Shown piece after piece: positions 21,908 through 61,709 of a stretch of 64,000 nt of DNA. The notes under the pieces were generated by a model. The model did not search any database. It saw only the letters and a program-made list of their open reading frames with translations, and had not been told where the DNA came from. Origin of the DNA: Chaetoderma sp. LZ-2023a (taxonomy: Eukaryota; Mollusca; Caudofoveata; Chaetodermatida; Chaetodermatidae). Location of the stretch: assembly GCA_034401795.1 (NCBI GenBank), contig CM067373.1, positions 40,219,669-40,283,668 of the forward strand. The letters run 5' to 3'. The translations under genes were made by a program, and so were the position numbers. Each line of letters begins with the position of its first letter. The stretch's first letter is position 1.

Positions 21908-24676
21908 ATGTATTACAATGTATGCACTGCAGCTTGATTGACAGGTAAGTGAATGCTGACCTACTTACTAGCCATGAAATATTACGATGTACGCACTGCA
22001 GCTTGATTGACAGGTAAGTGAATGCTGACCTACTTACTAGCCATGAAATATTACGATGTACGCACTGCAGCTTGATTGACAGGTAAGTGAATGCTGACCT
22101 ACTTACTAGCCATGAAATATTACGATGTACGCACTGCAGCTTGATTGGCAGGTAAGTGAATGCTGACCTACTTACTAGCCATGAAATATTACGATGTACG
22201 CACTGCAGCTTGATTGGCAGGTAAGTGAATGCTGACCTACTTACTAGCCATGAAATATTACGATGTACGCACTGCAGCTTGATTGGCAGGTAAGTGAACG
22301 CTGACCTACTTACTAGCCATGAAATATTACAATGTACACACTGCAGCTTGATTGGCAGGTATGTGAACGCCGACCTACTTACTAGCCATGAAATATTACA
22401 ATGTACGCACTGCAGCTTGACTGGCAGGTAAGTGAACGCCGACCTACTTACTAGCCATGAAATATTACAATGTACGCACTGCAGCTTGATTGGCAGCTAA
22501 GTGAATGCCGACCTACTTACTAGCCATGAAATATTACAATGTACGCACTGCAGCTTGATTGGCAGGTAAGTGAACGCCGACCTACTTACTAGCCATGAAA
22601 TATTACGATGTACGCACTGCAGCTTGATTGGCAGGTAAGTGAACGCCGACCTACTTACTAGCCATGAAATATTACGATGTACGCACTGCAGCTTGATTGG
22701 CAGGTAAGTGAACACTGACCTACTTACTAGCCATGAAATATTACGATGTACGCACTGCAGCTTGATTGGCAGGTAAGTGAACGCTGACCTACTTACTAGC
22801 CATGAACTATTACGATGTACGCACTGCAGCTTGATTGACAGGTAAGTGAACGCTGACCTACTTACTAGCCATGAAATATTACGATGTACGCACTGCAGCT
22901 TGATTGGCAGGTAAGTGAACGCTGACCTACTTACTAGCCATGAAATATTACGATGTACGCACTGCAGCTTGATTGACAGGTAAGTGAACGCTGACCTACT
23001 TACTAGCCATGAAATATTACGATGTACGCACTGCAGCTTGATTGGCAGGTAAGTGAATGCTGACCTACTTACTAGCCATGAAATATTACGATGTACGCAC
23101 TGCAGCTTGATTGGCAGGTAAGTGAATGCTGACCTACTTACTAGCCATGAAATATTACGATGTACGCACTGCAGCTTGATTGGCAGGTAAGTGAACGCTG
23201 ACCTACTTACTAGCCATGAAATATTACAATGTACACACTGCAGCTTGATTGGCAGGTATGTGAACGCCGACCTACTTACTAGCCATGAAATATTACAATG
23301 TACGCACTGCAGCTTGACTGGCAGGTAAGTGAACGCCGACCTACTTACTAGCCATGAAATATTACAATGTACGCACTGCAGCTTGATTGGCAGCTAAGTG
23401 AACGCCGACCTACTTACTAGCCATGAAATATTACAATGTACGCACTGCAGCTTGATTGGCAGGTAAGTGAACGCCGACCTACTTACTAGCCATGAAATAT
23501 TACGATGTACGCACTGCAGCTTGATTGGCAGGTAAGTGAACGCCGACCTACTTACTAGCCATGAAATATTACGATGTACGCACTGCAGCTTGATTGGCAG
23601 GTAAGTGAATGCTGACCTACTTACTAGCCATGAAATATTACGATGTACGCACTGCAGCTTGATTGGCAGGTAAGTGAACGCTGACCTACTTACTAGCCAT
23701 GAACTATTACGATGTACGCACTGCAGCTTGATTGACAGGTAAGTGAACGCTGACCTACTTACTAGCCATGAAATATTACGATGTACGCACTGCAGCTTGA
23801 TTGGCAGGTAAGTGAACGCTGACCTACTTACTAGCCATGAAATATTACGATGTACGCACTGCAGCTTGATTGACAGGTAAGTGAACGCTGACCTACTTAC
23901 TAGCCATGAAATATTACGATGTACGCACTGCAGCTTGATTGGCAGGTAAGTGAACGCTGACCTACTTACTAGCCATGAAATATTACGATGTACGCACTGC
24001 AGCTTGATTGACAGGTAAGTGAACGCTGACCTACTTACTAGCCATGAAATATTACGATGTACGCACTGCAGCTTGATTGGCAGGTAAGTGAACGCTGACC
24101 TACTTACTAGCCATGAAATATTACGATGTACGCACTGCAGCTTGATTGGCAGGTAAGTGAACGCTGACCTACTTACTAGCCATGAACTATTACGATGTAC
24201 GCACTGCAGCTTGATTGACAGGTAAGTGAACGCTGACCTACTTACTAGCCATGAAATATTACGATGTACGCACTGCAGCTTGATTGGCAGGTAAGTGAAC
24301 GCTGACCTACTTACTAGCCATGAAATATTACGATGTACGCACTGCAGCTTGATTGACAGGTAAGTGAACGCTGACCTACTTACTAGCCATGAAATATTAC
24401 GATGTACGCACTGCAGCTTGATTGGCAGGTAAGTGAACGCTGACCTACTTACTAGCCATGAAATATTACGATGTACGCACTGCAGCTTGATTGGCAGGTA
24501 AGTGAACGCTGACCTACTTAATAGCCATGAAATATTACGATGTACGCACTGCAGCTTGATTGGCAGGTAAGTGAACGCTGACCTACTTACTAGCCATGAA
24601 ATATTACGATGTACGCACTGCAGCTTGATTGGCAGGTAAGTGAACGCTGACCTACTTACTAGCCATGAAATATTAT
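21908..24676. repeat. 69-bp satellite array, about 40 copies, with 13-mer higher-order repeat
   Basis: Unit contains ATGAAATATTACGATGTACG, CACTGCAGCTTGATTGGCAG and GTAAGTGAACGCTGACCTAC. Spacing between ATGAAATAT marks is exactly 69. Variant units (AATGTACACA with GGTATGTG at 22319 and 23216; GCAGCTAAG at 22494 and 23391; ATGAACTAT at 22802 and 23699) repeat at 897 bp, that is 13 units. A further ATGAACTAT at 24182 is 7 units on. Since 69 is 23 codons, the minus strand stays open (repeating NISWLVSRSAFTYLPIKL) for 429 codons at 23394-24683. I do not consider that a gene. Confidence 0.97.
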
Positions 24677-24727
24677 GATACATCTCATTGAAGCATTCAG
24701 AAACATTAAGTCTCAGTCACAAAAGCT

Positions 24728-24874
24728 TTAACCCTTTGACTCCCAAATTTGTTCGATAGCCGAGCCAGCCATTCCAGTGATAAATTTTTTTAAATAGTCT
24801 TCTCTTGGTCTCAAAATGGCCATTTCTCAAGACTACTGAGCTGTGTTTGGCTGACTTAAGTGATAAAGGGTTGA
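24728..24874. mobile_element. Half-deleted family A MITE
   Basis: TTAACCCTTTGACTCCC then directly the right arm (CGAGCCAGCCATTCCAGTGA); the left arm is missing. The right end is AAAGGGTTGA. Confidence 0.7.
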
Positions 24875-24879
24875 TTCTG

Positions 24880-25024
24880 AAAATGTAGTGCATCGTTTAT
24901 CACTATATACCATTGCACATTAATACAAAATGTAGTGCATCGTTTATCACTATATACCATTGCACATTAATACAAAATGTAGTGCATCGTTTATCACTAT
25001 ATACCATTGCACATTAATACAAAA
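24880..25024 (+). repeat. 47-bp tandem repeat, 3 copies
   Basis: Three identical copies containing TGTAGTGCATCGTTTATCAC and ACCATTGCACATTAATAC, beginning a few bases after the MITE end. Identity implies recent duplication. Confidence 0.95.
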
Positions 25025-25199
25025 TGGCAAGAAGTGATGGGAAAACTTGAAATAGTAATTTATGTGATAAATTTAATCTACAAAATTATTGTCATTTAGT
25101 ATAAAATTCATCACACTTGTTTAGCAAGATCTCATTTGGAAGAACTCGCTAAAGCTTGTTCCAAGTCAGATCTTACTAAGCTCGTTTTAAATTTGATAG

Positions 25200-25760
25200 G
25201 AACTGCCGACTCATGCGAGATCCTCGATAAATATTAAGTATTTCCAAAACAACGACAAATTTATTTTTACGCACGTCACTAATACACCAGGGTTGATGCG
25301 CGAGAATGAAGTTGTTCTTGTTGTTAACAATGCTGGTTCTACTGAAGGGATCTTCTCCAAATTTGGGTGGAAGGTTGGATGTGGGGTCCCAAACACGTAG
25401 GCCAATTTTGGGGTCAAAATCTAATATGCAACAGCTCTCAGAAACACTGTTTTCAAAATCGACATATTTTAATACGGTTGGTTGTACTGAATAGATCATC
25501 TCCAAACATTGGTGGAAGCTTGTCTGAAAGATGTATGCCAATTTTGTGGTAAAATCTAAAATGCAACAGCAGCAGCTTGCAGCAGCATTGTTTCCAAAAT
25601 ATACATTTTTCAATAACGCTGGTTCTACAGGAAGGATCTTTTCCAAACATGGGTGGAAGCTTCCCCAGGAAGGGGGGGGGGGGGGGTAGGTTCATGAAAT
25701 CTGCCAATGCCGGGGTCAAATGCTAAAACGCACCAGCTTTCAGCAACATTGTTTCCAAAG
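25200..25760 (+). repeat. ~150-bp tandem repeat, 3 diverged copies
   Basis: Shared blocks GGTTCTAC(T/A)G, GGTGGAAG, CCAATTTTG and AAAATGCAACAGC. A 15-G run lies at 25672-25686. Frames on both strands here are repeat by-products. Confidence 0.65.
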
Positions 25761-25859
25761 TATACACTTTTGACCTCATGGCGGCCTGATTGAAAAATAT
25801 ATCAATGATGCAGGTATTGGACAAATTTGTCCTTGTTTGAAAATATTTCTTCCTAAATA

Positions 25860-26135
25860 CTATCTAATTATACATTTTAAAAACTTTGTTAGCAACAACT
25901 TCCAGTGAAATTAGTTTCATAATATCCAACATTACTCCTTAAATCAATAAATCTTAGTTATATTTGTCTTGTCAATGGAGGGATCTGATCTGTCACTCAT
26001 TAGCTGACGTCATAATCAAAATATGTCACTCATTAGCTGATGTCACAATCAAATAACATCAAAACGAAAGGAGCAAAGGTCTTTTTTGAATTGTACGTCT
26101 TTGGTGAATTTACGATTGAATAACCATTTTGTTGT
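25860..26135. repeat. Dispersed repeat family C fragment
   Basis: Includes TGACGTCATAATCAAA, TGTCACTCATTAGCTGA twice, and GTACGTCTTTGGTGAATTT. Confidence 0.5.
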
Positions 26136-26254
26136 ATATTCTCATCGCTAGTTCCCATTTTTCAGGTCAAGACCAAATATGATGAATCAAGCAGCATCCC
26201 CCCCTCCCCCTCCAGAAACTCAGATACATTGACAGTTAATCTTTATTATACTGT

Positions 26255-28665
26255 AACATTCATCAAGGTGTGTGGAGGTAACATTCATCATGTGACAGGT
26301 GTGTGGAGGTAACATTCATCATGTGACAAGTATGCAGAGGTAACATTCATCATCTGACAGGTGTGTGGAGGTAACATTCATCATCTGACAGGTGCGTGGA
26401 GGTAACATTCATCATCTGACAGGTGTGTGGAGGTAACATTCATCATGTGACAGGTGTGTGGAGGTAACATTCATCATGTGACAGGTGTGTGGAGGTAACA
26501 TTCATCATGTGACAGGGGTGTGGAGGTAACATTCATCATGTGACAGGTGTGTGGAGGTAACATTCATCATGTGACAGGTGTGTGGAGGTAACATTCATCA
26601 TGTGACAGGTGTGGAGGTAACATTCATCATGTGACAGGTTTGTGGAGGTAACATTCATCATGTGACAGGTGTGTGGAGGTAACATTCATCATGTGACAGG
26701 TGTGTGGAGGTAACATTCATCATGTGACAGGTGTGGAGGTAACATTCATCATGTGACAGGTGTGTGGAGGTAACATTCATCATGTGACAGGTGTGGAGGT
26801 AACATTCATCATGTGACAGGTATGTGGAGGTAACATTCATCATGTGACAGGTATGCAGAGGTAACATTCATCATGTGTCAGGTATGCAGAGGTATCATTC
26901 ATCATGTGACAGGTGTGGAGGTAACATTCATCATGTGACAGGTGTATGGAGGTAACATTCATCATGTGACAGGTGTGGAGGTAACATTCATCATGTGACA
27001 GGTGTGTGGAGGTAACATTCATCATCTGACAGGTGTGGAGGTAACATTCATCATGTCACAGGTGTGTGGAGGTAACATTCATCATGTGACAGGTGTGTGG
27101 AGGTAACATTCATCATGTGACAGGTGTATGGAGGTATCATTCATCATGTGACAGGTGTGTGGAGGTAACATTCATCATGTGACAGGTGCATGGAGGTAAC
27201 ATTCATCATGTGACAGGTGTGTGGAGGTATCATTCATCATGTGACAGGTGTATGGAGGTATCATTCATCATGTGACAGGTGTGTGGAGGTATCATTCATC
27301 ATGTGACAGGTGTATGGAGGTAACATTCATCATGTGACAGGTGTATGGACGTAACATTCATCATGTGACAGGTGTGTGGAGGTAACATTCATCATGTGAC
27401 AGGTGTGTGGAGGTAACATTCATCATGTGACAGGTGTGTGGAGGTAACATTCATCATGTGACAGGTGTGGAGGTAACATTCATCATGTGACAGGTTTGTG
27501 GAGGTAACATTCATCATGTGACAGGTGTGGAGGTAACATTCATCATGTGACAGGTGTGTGGAGGTAACATTCATCATGTGACAGGTGTGTGGAGGTAACA
27601 TTCATCATCTGACAGGTGTGGAGGTAACATTCATCATGTGACAGGTGTGTGGAGGTAACATTCATCATGTGACAGGTGTGTGGAGGTAACATTCATCATG
27701 TGACAGGTGTATGGAGGTAACATTCATCATGTGACAGGTGTATGGACGTAACATTCATCATGTGACAGGTGTGTGGAGGTATCATTCATCATGTGACAGG
27801 TGTAAGGAGGTAACATTCATCATGTGACAGGTGTGTGGAGGTAACATTCATCATGTGACAGGTGTATGGAGGTATCATTCATCATGTGACAGGTGTGTGG
27901 AGGTATCATTCATCATGTGACAGGTGTGTGGAGGTAACATTCATCATGTGACAGGTGTGTGGAGGTAACATTCATCATGTGACAGGTGTGTGGAGGTAAT
28001 ATTCATCATGTGACAGGAGTGTGGAGGTAATATTCATCATGTGACAGGTATGTGGAGGTAACATTCATCATGTGATAGGTATGCAGAGGTAACATTCATC
28101 ATCTGACAGGTATGCAGAGGTAACATTCATCATCTGACAGGTATGCAGAGGTATCATTCATCATGTGACAGGTGTGTGGAGGTAACATTCATCACATGAC
28201 AGATGTGTGGAGGTTACATTCATCATCTGACAGGTGTGTGGAGGTAACATTCATCACATGACAGATGTGTGGAGGTATCATTCATCATGTGACAGGTATG
28301 CAGAGGTAACATTCATCATCTGACAGGTGTGGAGGTAACATTCATCATCTGACAGGTGTGTGGAGGTGTCATTCATCATGTGACAGGTGTGTGTGGAGGT
28401 AACATTCATCATGTGACAGGTGTGTGGAGGTAACATTCATCATGTGACAAGTGTGTGGAGGTGTCATTCATCATGTGACAGGTGTGTGTGGAGGTAACAT
28501 TCATCATCTTACAGGTGTGTGGAGGTAACATTCATCACATGACAGATGTGTGGAGGTATCATTCATCATGTAACAAGTGTGTGGAGGTAACATTCATCAT
28601 CTTACAGGTGTGTGGAGGTAACATTCATCATGTGACAGGTGTATGAAGGTAACATTCATCAAGTT
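26255..28665 (+). repeat. 31-bp minisatellite, about 78 copies
   Basis: Unit: GGAGGTAACATTCATCATGT then GACAGGTGTGT, with 29-bp (one TG fewer) and 33-bp variants and many T/C/A substitutions after GGT. Nearly every unit holds TCATGTGA or TCATCTGA. Confidence 0.97.
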
Positions 28666-28769
28666 ATACAAAATATTTTGTCAGAGTAGATGTGACAGAC
28701 AGATTGTCCAAAAGAACAGTTTATGAGCAGGATTCAGACATGCTGTAAAGCACCTTTGAGATTATGCAG

Positions 28770-29395
28770 CAAATATTGTACCCTCAGTGTAGGCTTGAGA
28801 GGATAAATATTGTGTACCATCAGTGTAGGCTTGAGAGGATAAATATTGTGTACCATCAGTGTAGGCTTGAGAGGATAAATATTCTCTACCATCAGTGTAG
28901 GCTTGAGAGGATAAATATTCTGTACCATCAGTGTAGGCTTGAGAGGATAAATATTCTGTACCATCAGTGTAGGCTTAAGAGGATAAATATTCTGTACCAT
29001 CAGTGTAGGCTTGAGAGGATAAATATTCTGTACCATCACTGTAGGCTTGAGAGGATAAATATTCTGTACCATCAGTGTAGGCTTGAGAGGATAAATATGC
29101 TGTACCATCAGTGTAGGCTTGAGAGGATAAATATTCTGTACCATCAGTGTAGGCTTGAGAGGATAAATATTCTGTACTATCAGTGTAGGCTTGAGAGGAT
29201 AAATATTCTGTACCATCAGTGTAGGCTTAAGAGGATAAATATGCTGTACCATCAGTGTAGGCTTGAGAGGATAAATATTCTGTACCATCACTGTAGGCTT
29301 GCGAGGATAAATATTCTGTACCATCAGTGTAGGCTTAAGAGGATAAATATGCTGTACCATCAGTGTAGGCCTGAGTTGATAAATATGCTAGTTTG
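28770..29395 (+). repeat. 36-bp minisatellite, about 17 copies
   Basis: Unit: ACCATCAGTGTAGGCTTGAG then AGGATAAATATTCTGT. Because 36 is 12 codons, both strands read open (plus YHQCRLERINIL; minus PLKPTLMVQNIY repeated) for more than 200 codons. Substitutions fall in all codon positions, so protein coding is unlikely. Confidence 0.97.
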
Positions 29396-29539
29396 GATAA
29401 TGGGAACAGAATGCTCAGTAAATACATCATATATTATTCATGCATTTTCTCTAACCATATGTAAACCCGGTATATTATAACAACGGTCTCTGTAATTTCA
29501 GAGCTGACATTTATGAGTGATATTCTTCCTTCAAAACCT

Positions 29540-29665
29540 GCCTTTGAAGTAGTCCTGAGAAATGTCCATTTACACGTCAAGAAGACAATTTTCTAAAGAT
29601 TTACCACTGGAATGAGTGGCTCGATAACAGATCCAACCAATCCACTGACAATCTGAGAATAATGT
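29540..29665. mobile_element. Broken family A MITE
   Basis: AAATGTCCATTTACACGTC and TTTACCACTGGAATGAGTGG, ending at about the hairpin tip. Confidence 0.55.
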
Positions 29666-29679
29666 CCTCCCAATATGGA

Positions 29680-30000
29680 CCGTTCCAGTTTTAGCTATGC
29701 CCCGCCCATCTCTAGATAAGCTCCACCCACACCTCGCTCATGTTGGGATCGATCGATCCCTGAACTCTGCAACTCAATTTCCAGAAAACTATACAGTTAG
29801 GCTGCTGAATATTTTGTAACTAATTTGGCTGGGTGCTGTTACTGCCATAGCTCAGTCAAGTTAGTTTCAAAATATTCCACAGCATGTTTATTAAATAGTA
29901 AAGACGTACAATTCGTACAGCAGGGCATAGGCCGTCACCAATTATACATCCATGGCGTACTTATCTATGTCATTCATGACATCATATGATGGTTGGATAA
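29680..30000. repeat. Dispersed repeat family C
   Basis: CCAGTTTTAGCTATGCCCCG, GATCGATCGATCCCTGAACT and TTTGGCTGGGTGCTGTTACT, in the same order as other copies. Confidence 0.65.
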
Positions 30001-30124
30001 ACTGGAATGGGCCTTTGCTAGATGAGATTGTCAGACAGCCTGATCGAGTAATATTCTCGATCTGTGCTAAAAAGACACCTCTTACAACATCACCAGAATC
30101 TCTACGATATCAGTTCAGTATTCT

Positions 30125-30210
30125 TGCCACTGTCTAGGATTGTTCTTGCCACTGTCTAGGATTGTTCTTGTCACTGTCTAGGATTGTTCTTGCCACTGTC
30201 TAGGATTGTT
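30125..30210 (+). repeat. 22-bp tandem repeat, 4 copies
   Basis: GCCACTGTCTAGGATTGTTC plus TT, nearly identical copies. Confidence 0.9.
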
Positions 30211-30224
30211 TAGCAATATTCTAC

Positions 30225-30400
30225 ATTCAATGAGACTACATCTCAAGAAAGCGGGACTCAGTAAACTCAAATCAAGAATGGACATGAGGAAGCTAAAGAT
30301 TTTGGTTGAAGACGAGACACAGTGCTCAAAAGAGAAGGATTGATTGCAGCTGTAGGATGTTTCTACTACTACAGCTGCAGAATACCGTAATCATATATAC
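30225..30400 (+). mobile_element. LINE 3'-end fragment
   Basis: About 170 bp matching the 3' end of the LINE at 42290-42455 (TCAAGAAAGC..ACTCAAATCAAGAATGGAC ... GATTGCAGCTGTAGGATGTT, TCTACTACTACAGC, GTAATCATA). A 5'-truncated insertion, the usual LINE product. Confidence 0.8.
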
Positions 30401-30414
30401 ATCTTAAGATGACA

Positions 30415-30545
30415 CCAACATAAATGAGATGTCAACATAAATAATATGACATCATAAATGAGATGACATCATAAATAAGATGACAACATAAATAAGATGA
30501 CATCATAAATGAGATGACATCATAAATGAGATGACATAAATCAGA
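30415..30545 (+). repeat. Short tandem repeat, GATGACATCATAAATGAG
   Basis: About seven 15- to 18-bp units ending 6 bp before the left end of the next MITE. Confidence 0.85.
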
Positions 30546-30550
30546 ATACA

Positions 30551-30800
30551 TTAACCCCTTCAAGGTCAAGATTTTATTTAAATTTGCGTTAAGTGAATGT
30601 CCATTTAAAGGCCAGGAGAATAGTATTTTTGAAAATTTATCACTGGAATGACACACTAAATTATCCAGCCAGTCATTTTCGAAGATACTATTCTCTTGGC
30701 CTGCAAATGGACATTCCTCAAGACCGCTGCAGCCGCAGAATACAGTAATCATATATACTGCAGAGGTTGGTTTTGGTTGGCTTGACCATTAAAGGGTTAA
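30551..30800. mobile_element. Family A MITE carrying a LINE tail segment
   Basis: TTAACCCCTTCAAGGTCAAG to GACCATTAAAGGGTTAA. In its right arm lies CAGCCGCAGAATACAGTAAT plus CATA, identical to the 3' tail of the LINE at 42430-42455. Confidence 0.8.
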
Positions 30801-30855
30801 AGTGAGACTACATAATGAGACTACATGATGAGACTACATAATGAGACTACATGGA
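30801..30855 (+). repeat. 13- to 14-bp tandem repeat, 4 copies
   Basis: GAGACTACATAAT repeated, starting right at the MITE end. Confidence 0.85.
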
Positions 30856-31059
30856 TAATACAGCTCTAGAGGAGCATATCATAAGGTTTATATAAACACA
30901 GTCTGGCCATGTTTCTTATTTGAGCATTACATTGGAATGTGAGGGAAGATAGTATTTACAATACAAGATTATACCATGTCATTTTGACAACATGTCAATC
31001 AATATGTTAAAAACAATAATTATAACATTAAAGTTCATTATATTTGGTAGATGTTGATG

Positions 31060-31480
31060 ACGCTGGAGCTGATCCAGTAATGAAGTTGATGATGATGATT
31101 ATGGTGATGATTGATGATTGATGATGATCAGAGACAGAGCTACCCATTCGCCAATTCGCTGAGAATAATTTTCATGGTTGGCTAATAAAATGTCAAAATA
31201 GGATAATTCACTGGCTAATGATTTTACATGTATGTTGGTAGGTCAGTTCCTCTTAAACCATGATGATACATCTAATTCTATTCAATATTTTATTTCTTAC
31301 ATGACCAGCTGGTCATCTCTTACTTGGTTATTAGCCTTAAGATCTAGCGGGATCATAAAGGATTAGAGCGATAGGTTAGGCTAATAAAGTCCAGATTTGG
31401 CTAATGAAATCCCAAAATAGGATAATTCACTGGCTAAAGATTTCAAATGAGTAGGTCAGTCCCTGATAATGATTGATGAT
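31060..31480 (+). repeat. GAT-rich stretch and a diverged direct repeat
   Basis: TGATGATGAT runs at 31075-31130. Two copies of a block with AATAGGATAATTCACTGGCT and GTAGGTCAGT lie near 31170-31250 and 31405-31465. Confidence 0.6.
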
Positions 31481-32205
31481 GATGATAACGGGTGGCCGAA
31501 AAAATTGTGCTTAACTTTGACATACTATTTCTATTAAAATATTTGATTTAAATTAAATTTGTCCATTCTTTAGCTAACCTTCCGGTTTGTGGACACTAAA
31601 TATTTCAACTTTCTATGCCGGTTAGCTACTGAACATAATCCGATTCAAGGATTTGATTAACAGGTGACACTGAGAGGCTGACATTATAGCGACACATCTC
31701 AAACATGCACTTCCATCCCAGACTCCAGCATTATCAATTTTAGTTTTTGTCACGATGCAAAACCTAACCTAGATATGGAATCTTGAAATTTTCAGTGTCC
31801 ACAGAATAGAAGGATATCTAAAGATTTGCCAAAGTTCATTAAAGTTCATTTCATATTTTCACACATCAAAGTTGGGCGCGGGTTTGTTTTTGGCCACCTG
31901 ATATAACAAATATACAAGAATATACTCAAATTTCTCTATACAATTTCCTTTCATGTAATATAATATATTTTAATAAATACTCAATAAACTGTAAAGAAAT
32001 CTTTTGGACGGATAATTTCCAAAGTTAACAAGGCACTTACTGCTTAATATAAATATATATGAATATCATATAAACTTAAGAAAAACAAGATCTCTATAGA
32101 ACTAATTTCTAAAGGATTTCCTGAAACTATAACGATATACGGAACATGGACGGAAGCCGACAATGACTATATTTCTCTGTGTTCATACAGCTATGAAGAC
32201 TGAAG
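31480..32205. other. AT-rich spacer, nothing recognised
   Basis: No convincing exon, repeat or regulatory motif seen. Confidence 0.5.
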
Positions 32206-32209
32206 ACAA

Positions 32210-32430
32210 TCCATGAAGTTTAAATTTCAATTTTCTCATAGAAAATGTCCATTTGCAGACCAAGATATTATTTTTGAAAATGTATCACTAAAATGACTAG
32301 CTTGGTTATTGAGCCACTTATTCCAGTGGTTAATTTGCAAAAATAGTATTCTCTTGGTCTGCAAAAGAACATTTCTCCAGACGACAGAAAAAACCCAGTT
32401 ATTGGCTGTCTTGAGTGTTAAACATTAAAG
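32210..32430. mobile_element. Family A MITE
   Basis: TTTCAATTTTCTCATAGAAA and ATGTCCATTTGCAGACCAAG, core GCTTGGTTATTGAGCC; the right end is GAGTGTTAAACATTAAAG. Confidence 0.65.
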
Positions 32431-32904
32431 CATCAATAAAATGATTGTTACTGAAATATGATTATCATAACATATGATTGTATTATCATCATCACTGTTT
32501 ATCACGAAGAATCATCACTGAATACAAACAGTCATTCTGAAGCAATGTACGCTTTAATGTTCATAATTCTCCCTGACTCCCGCACACCTTTATTTGCAAA
32601 CCTATATATCCTTACAGAAGTGATTAGGCGTTTAACATTAGTAGATGTGTTTATAAGCAGCGTGTTTCGCGGTGTGTCTCATTCTGAGGCAACTTGGTAT
32701 GGCAATGAGTGAAGACACAGACTTGTAACGCGTTGCATTTGGTTAGATTCCATGACATGTAGGTCTTTCCTTCTGGAGAGTGAGGGTCCAGGCTCCATGT
32801 CTACATTATTTAAACAGATTGAATAAGGAATGTGCTCCAATACGTGCAGTCAGAGAGGTCACACAGAGATGATTCAGTAAGTACAGTCAGACACGTCACA
32901 CAGA

Positions 32905-33670
32905 GACGATTCAGAATTCCAAAATGTCCCCAGGCTGATAGTCTGCGCTTGTAGAATCAAGCACGAGGAATTCTAACATGTCCCCCATTGATAGTCTGCA
33001 CTTGTAGAATCAAGCATGAGGAATTCTAAGATGTCCCCCATTGATAGTCTGCACTTGTAGAATCAAGCGATGAGGAATTCTAACACTTACCCCGCTGATA
33101 GTCTACGCTTGTAAAATCAAGCGATGAGGAATTCTAACATGTCCCCTGCTGATAGTCTGCATTTCTAGAATCAAGCGATAAGGAATACCAACATGTCCCC
33201 CGCTGATAGTCTGTACTTGTAGAATCAAGCATGAGGAATTCCAACATGTTCCCCATTGATAGTTCCCCATTGATAGTCTGTACTTGTAGAATTAAGCGAT
33301 GAGGAATACCGACATGTCCACCGGTGATAGTCTGCGCTTGTAGAATCAAGCATGAGGAATTCTAACATGCATGTCCCCAGCTGATAGTCTGCACTTGTAG
33401 AATCAAGCATGAGGAATTCTAACATGTCCCCAGCTGATAGTCTGCGCTTGTAGAATTAAGCATGAGGAATTCTAACATGTTTCTGCTGATAGTCTGCGCT
33501 TGTAGAATCAAGCGATGAGGAATCTAACATGTCCCCCGTTGATAGGCTGTGCTTGTAGAATCAAGCATGAGGAATACCAATACGTCCACGGCTGATAGTC
33601 TGCGCTTGTAGAATCAAGTGATTAGGAATACAAATATATCCACCACTGATAGTCTGTGCTTGTAGCAGCG
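32905..33670. repeat. 53-bp minisatellite, about 14 copies
   Basis: Unit built on GAGGAATTCTAACATGTCCC, TGATAGTCTGC(A/G)CTTGTAG and AATCAAGC. It lies 126 bp beyond the candidate stop codon of the minus-strand gene and so may be in its 3' UTR or just downstream. Confidence 0.95.
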
Positions 33671-33795
33671 GGTATCTTTCTATCTATCATCTCATGGATA
33701 TGACCCAGCAAATATCTGATAGGGAAGCAGAATAACCGGAGTTTGCATCAATTTGTCCTCCAAGTACTGCTAGGGTTTCACCCCTCCAAGAACTG

Positions 33796-61385
<27,590 letters not shown>

Positions 61386-61709
61386 CTGAGATAAAGAAAA
61401 CATCAGGTTGTCAGAATAGATGTTATCAAAATAAAATGGTTTAGCAGTCTGTGTTTGTTGTTAAAACAGGAATAGGAATAGAGTGGGTTGTTCAAACTAC
61501 ATCTTAAAATAACATTCTTGATCGATTATGATAAGTTTCTGACACTATACAAAGGTGCGAGATTAGAACTGATAATCACCTACAGATAAACATAATTATA
61601 GAATGGGGCATGCATGTCGAATCTTCGGGGCATTTTTTAAAACCTTTACGATTCTTCTAAGTCTTGGGGCAAAATATACTGATTCCAAAACATGTTAACA
61701 AATGGAACA

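Noticed and set aside
23394-24683. 429-residue minus-strand open frame in the 69-bp array
   Set aside because: The unit is 23 codons long, so an open frame is carried through by repetition. It starts and stops inside the array, and changes are not concentrated at third codon positions.
26255-28665. CRISPR-like array of regular repeats
   Set aside because: Head-to-tail repeats without unique spacers in a clearly eukaryotic sequence; no cas genes.
28734-29480. Overlapping 208- and 238-residue frames on both strands
   Set aside because: The 36-bp unit is 12 codons, which leaves both strands open. No start context, splice site or codon bias supports translation.
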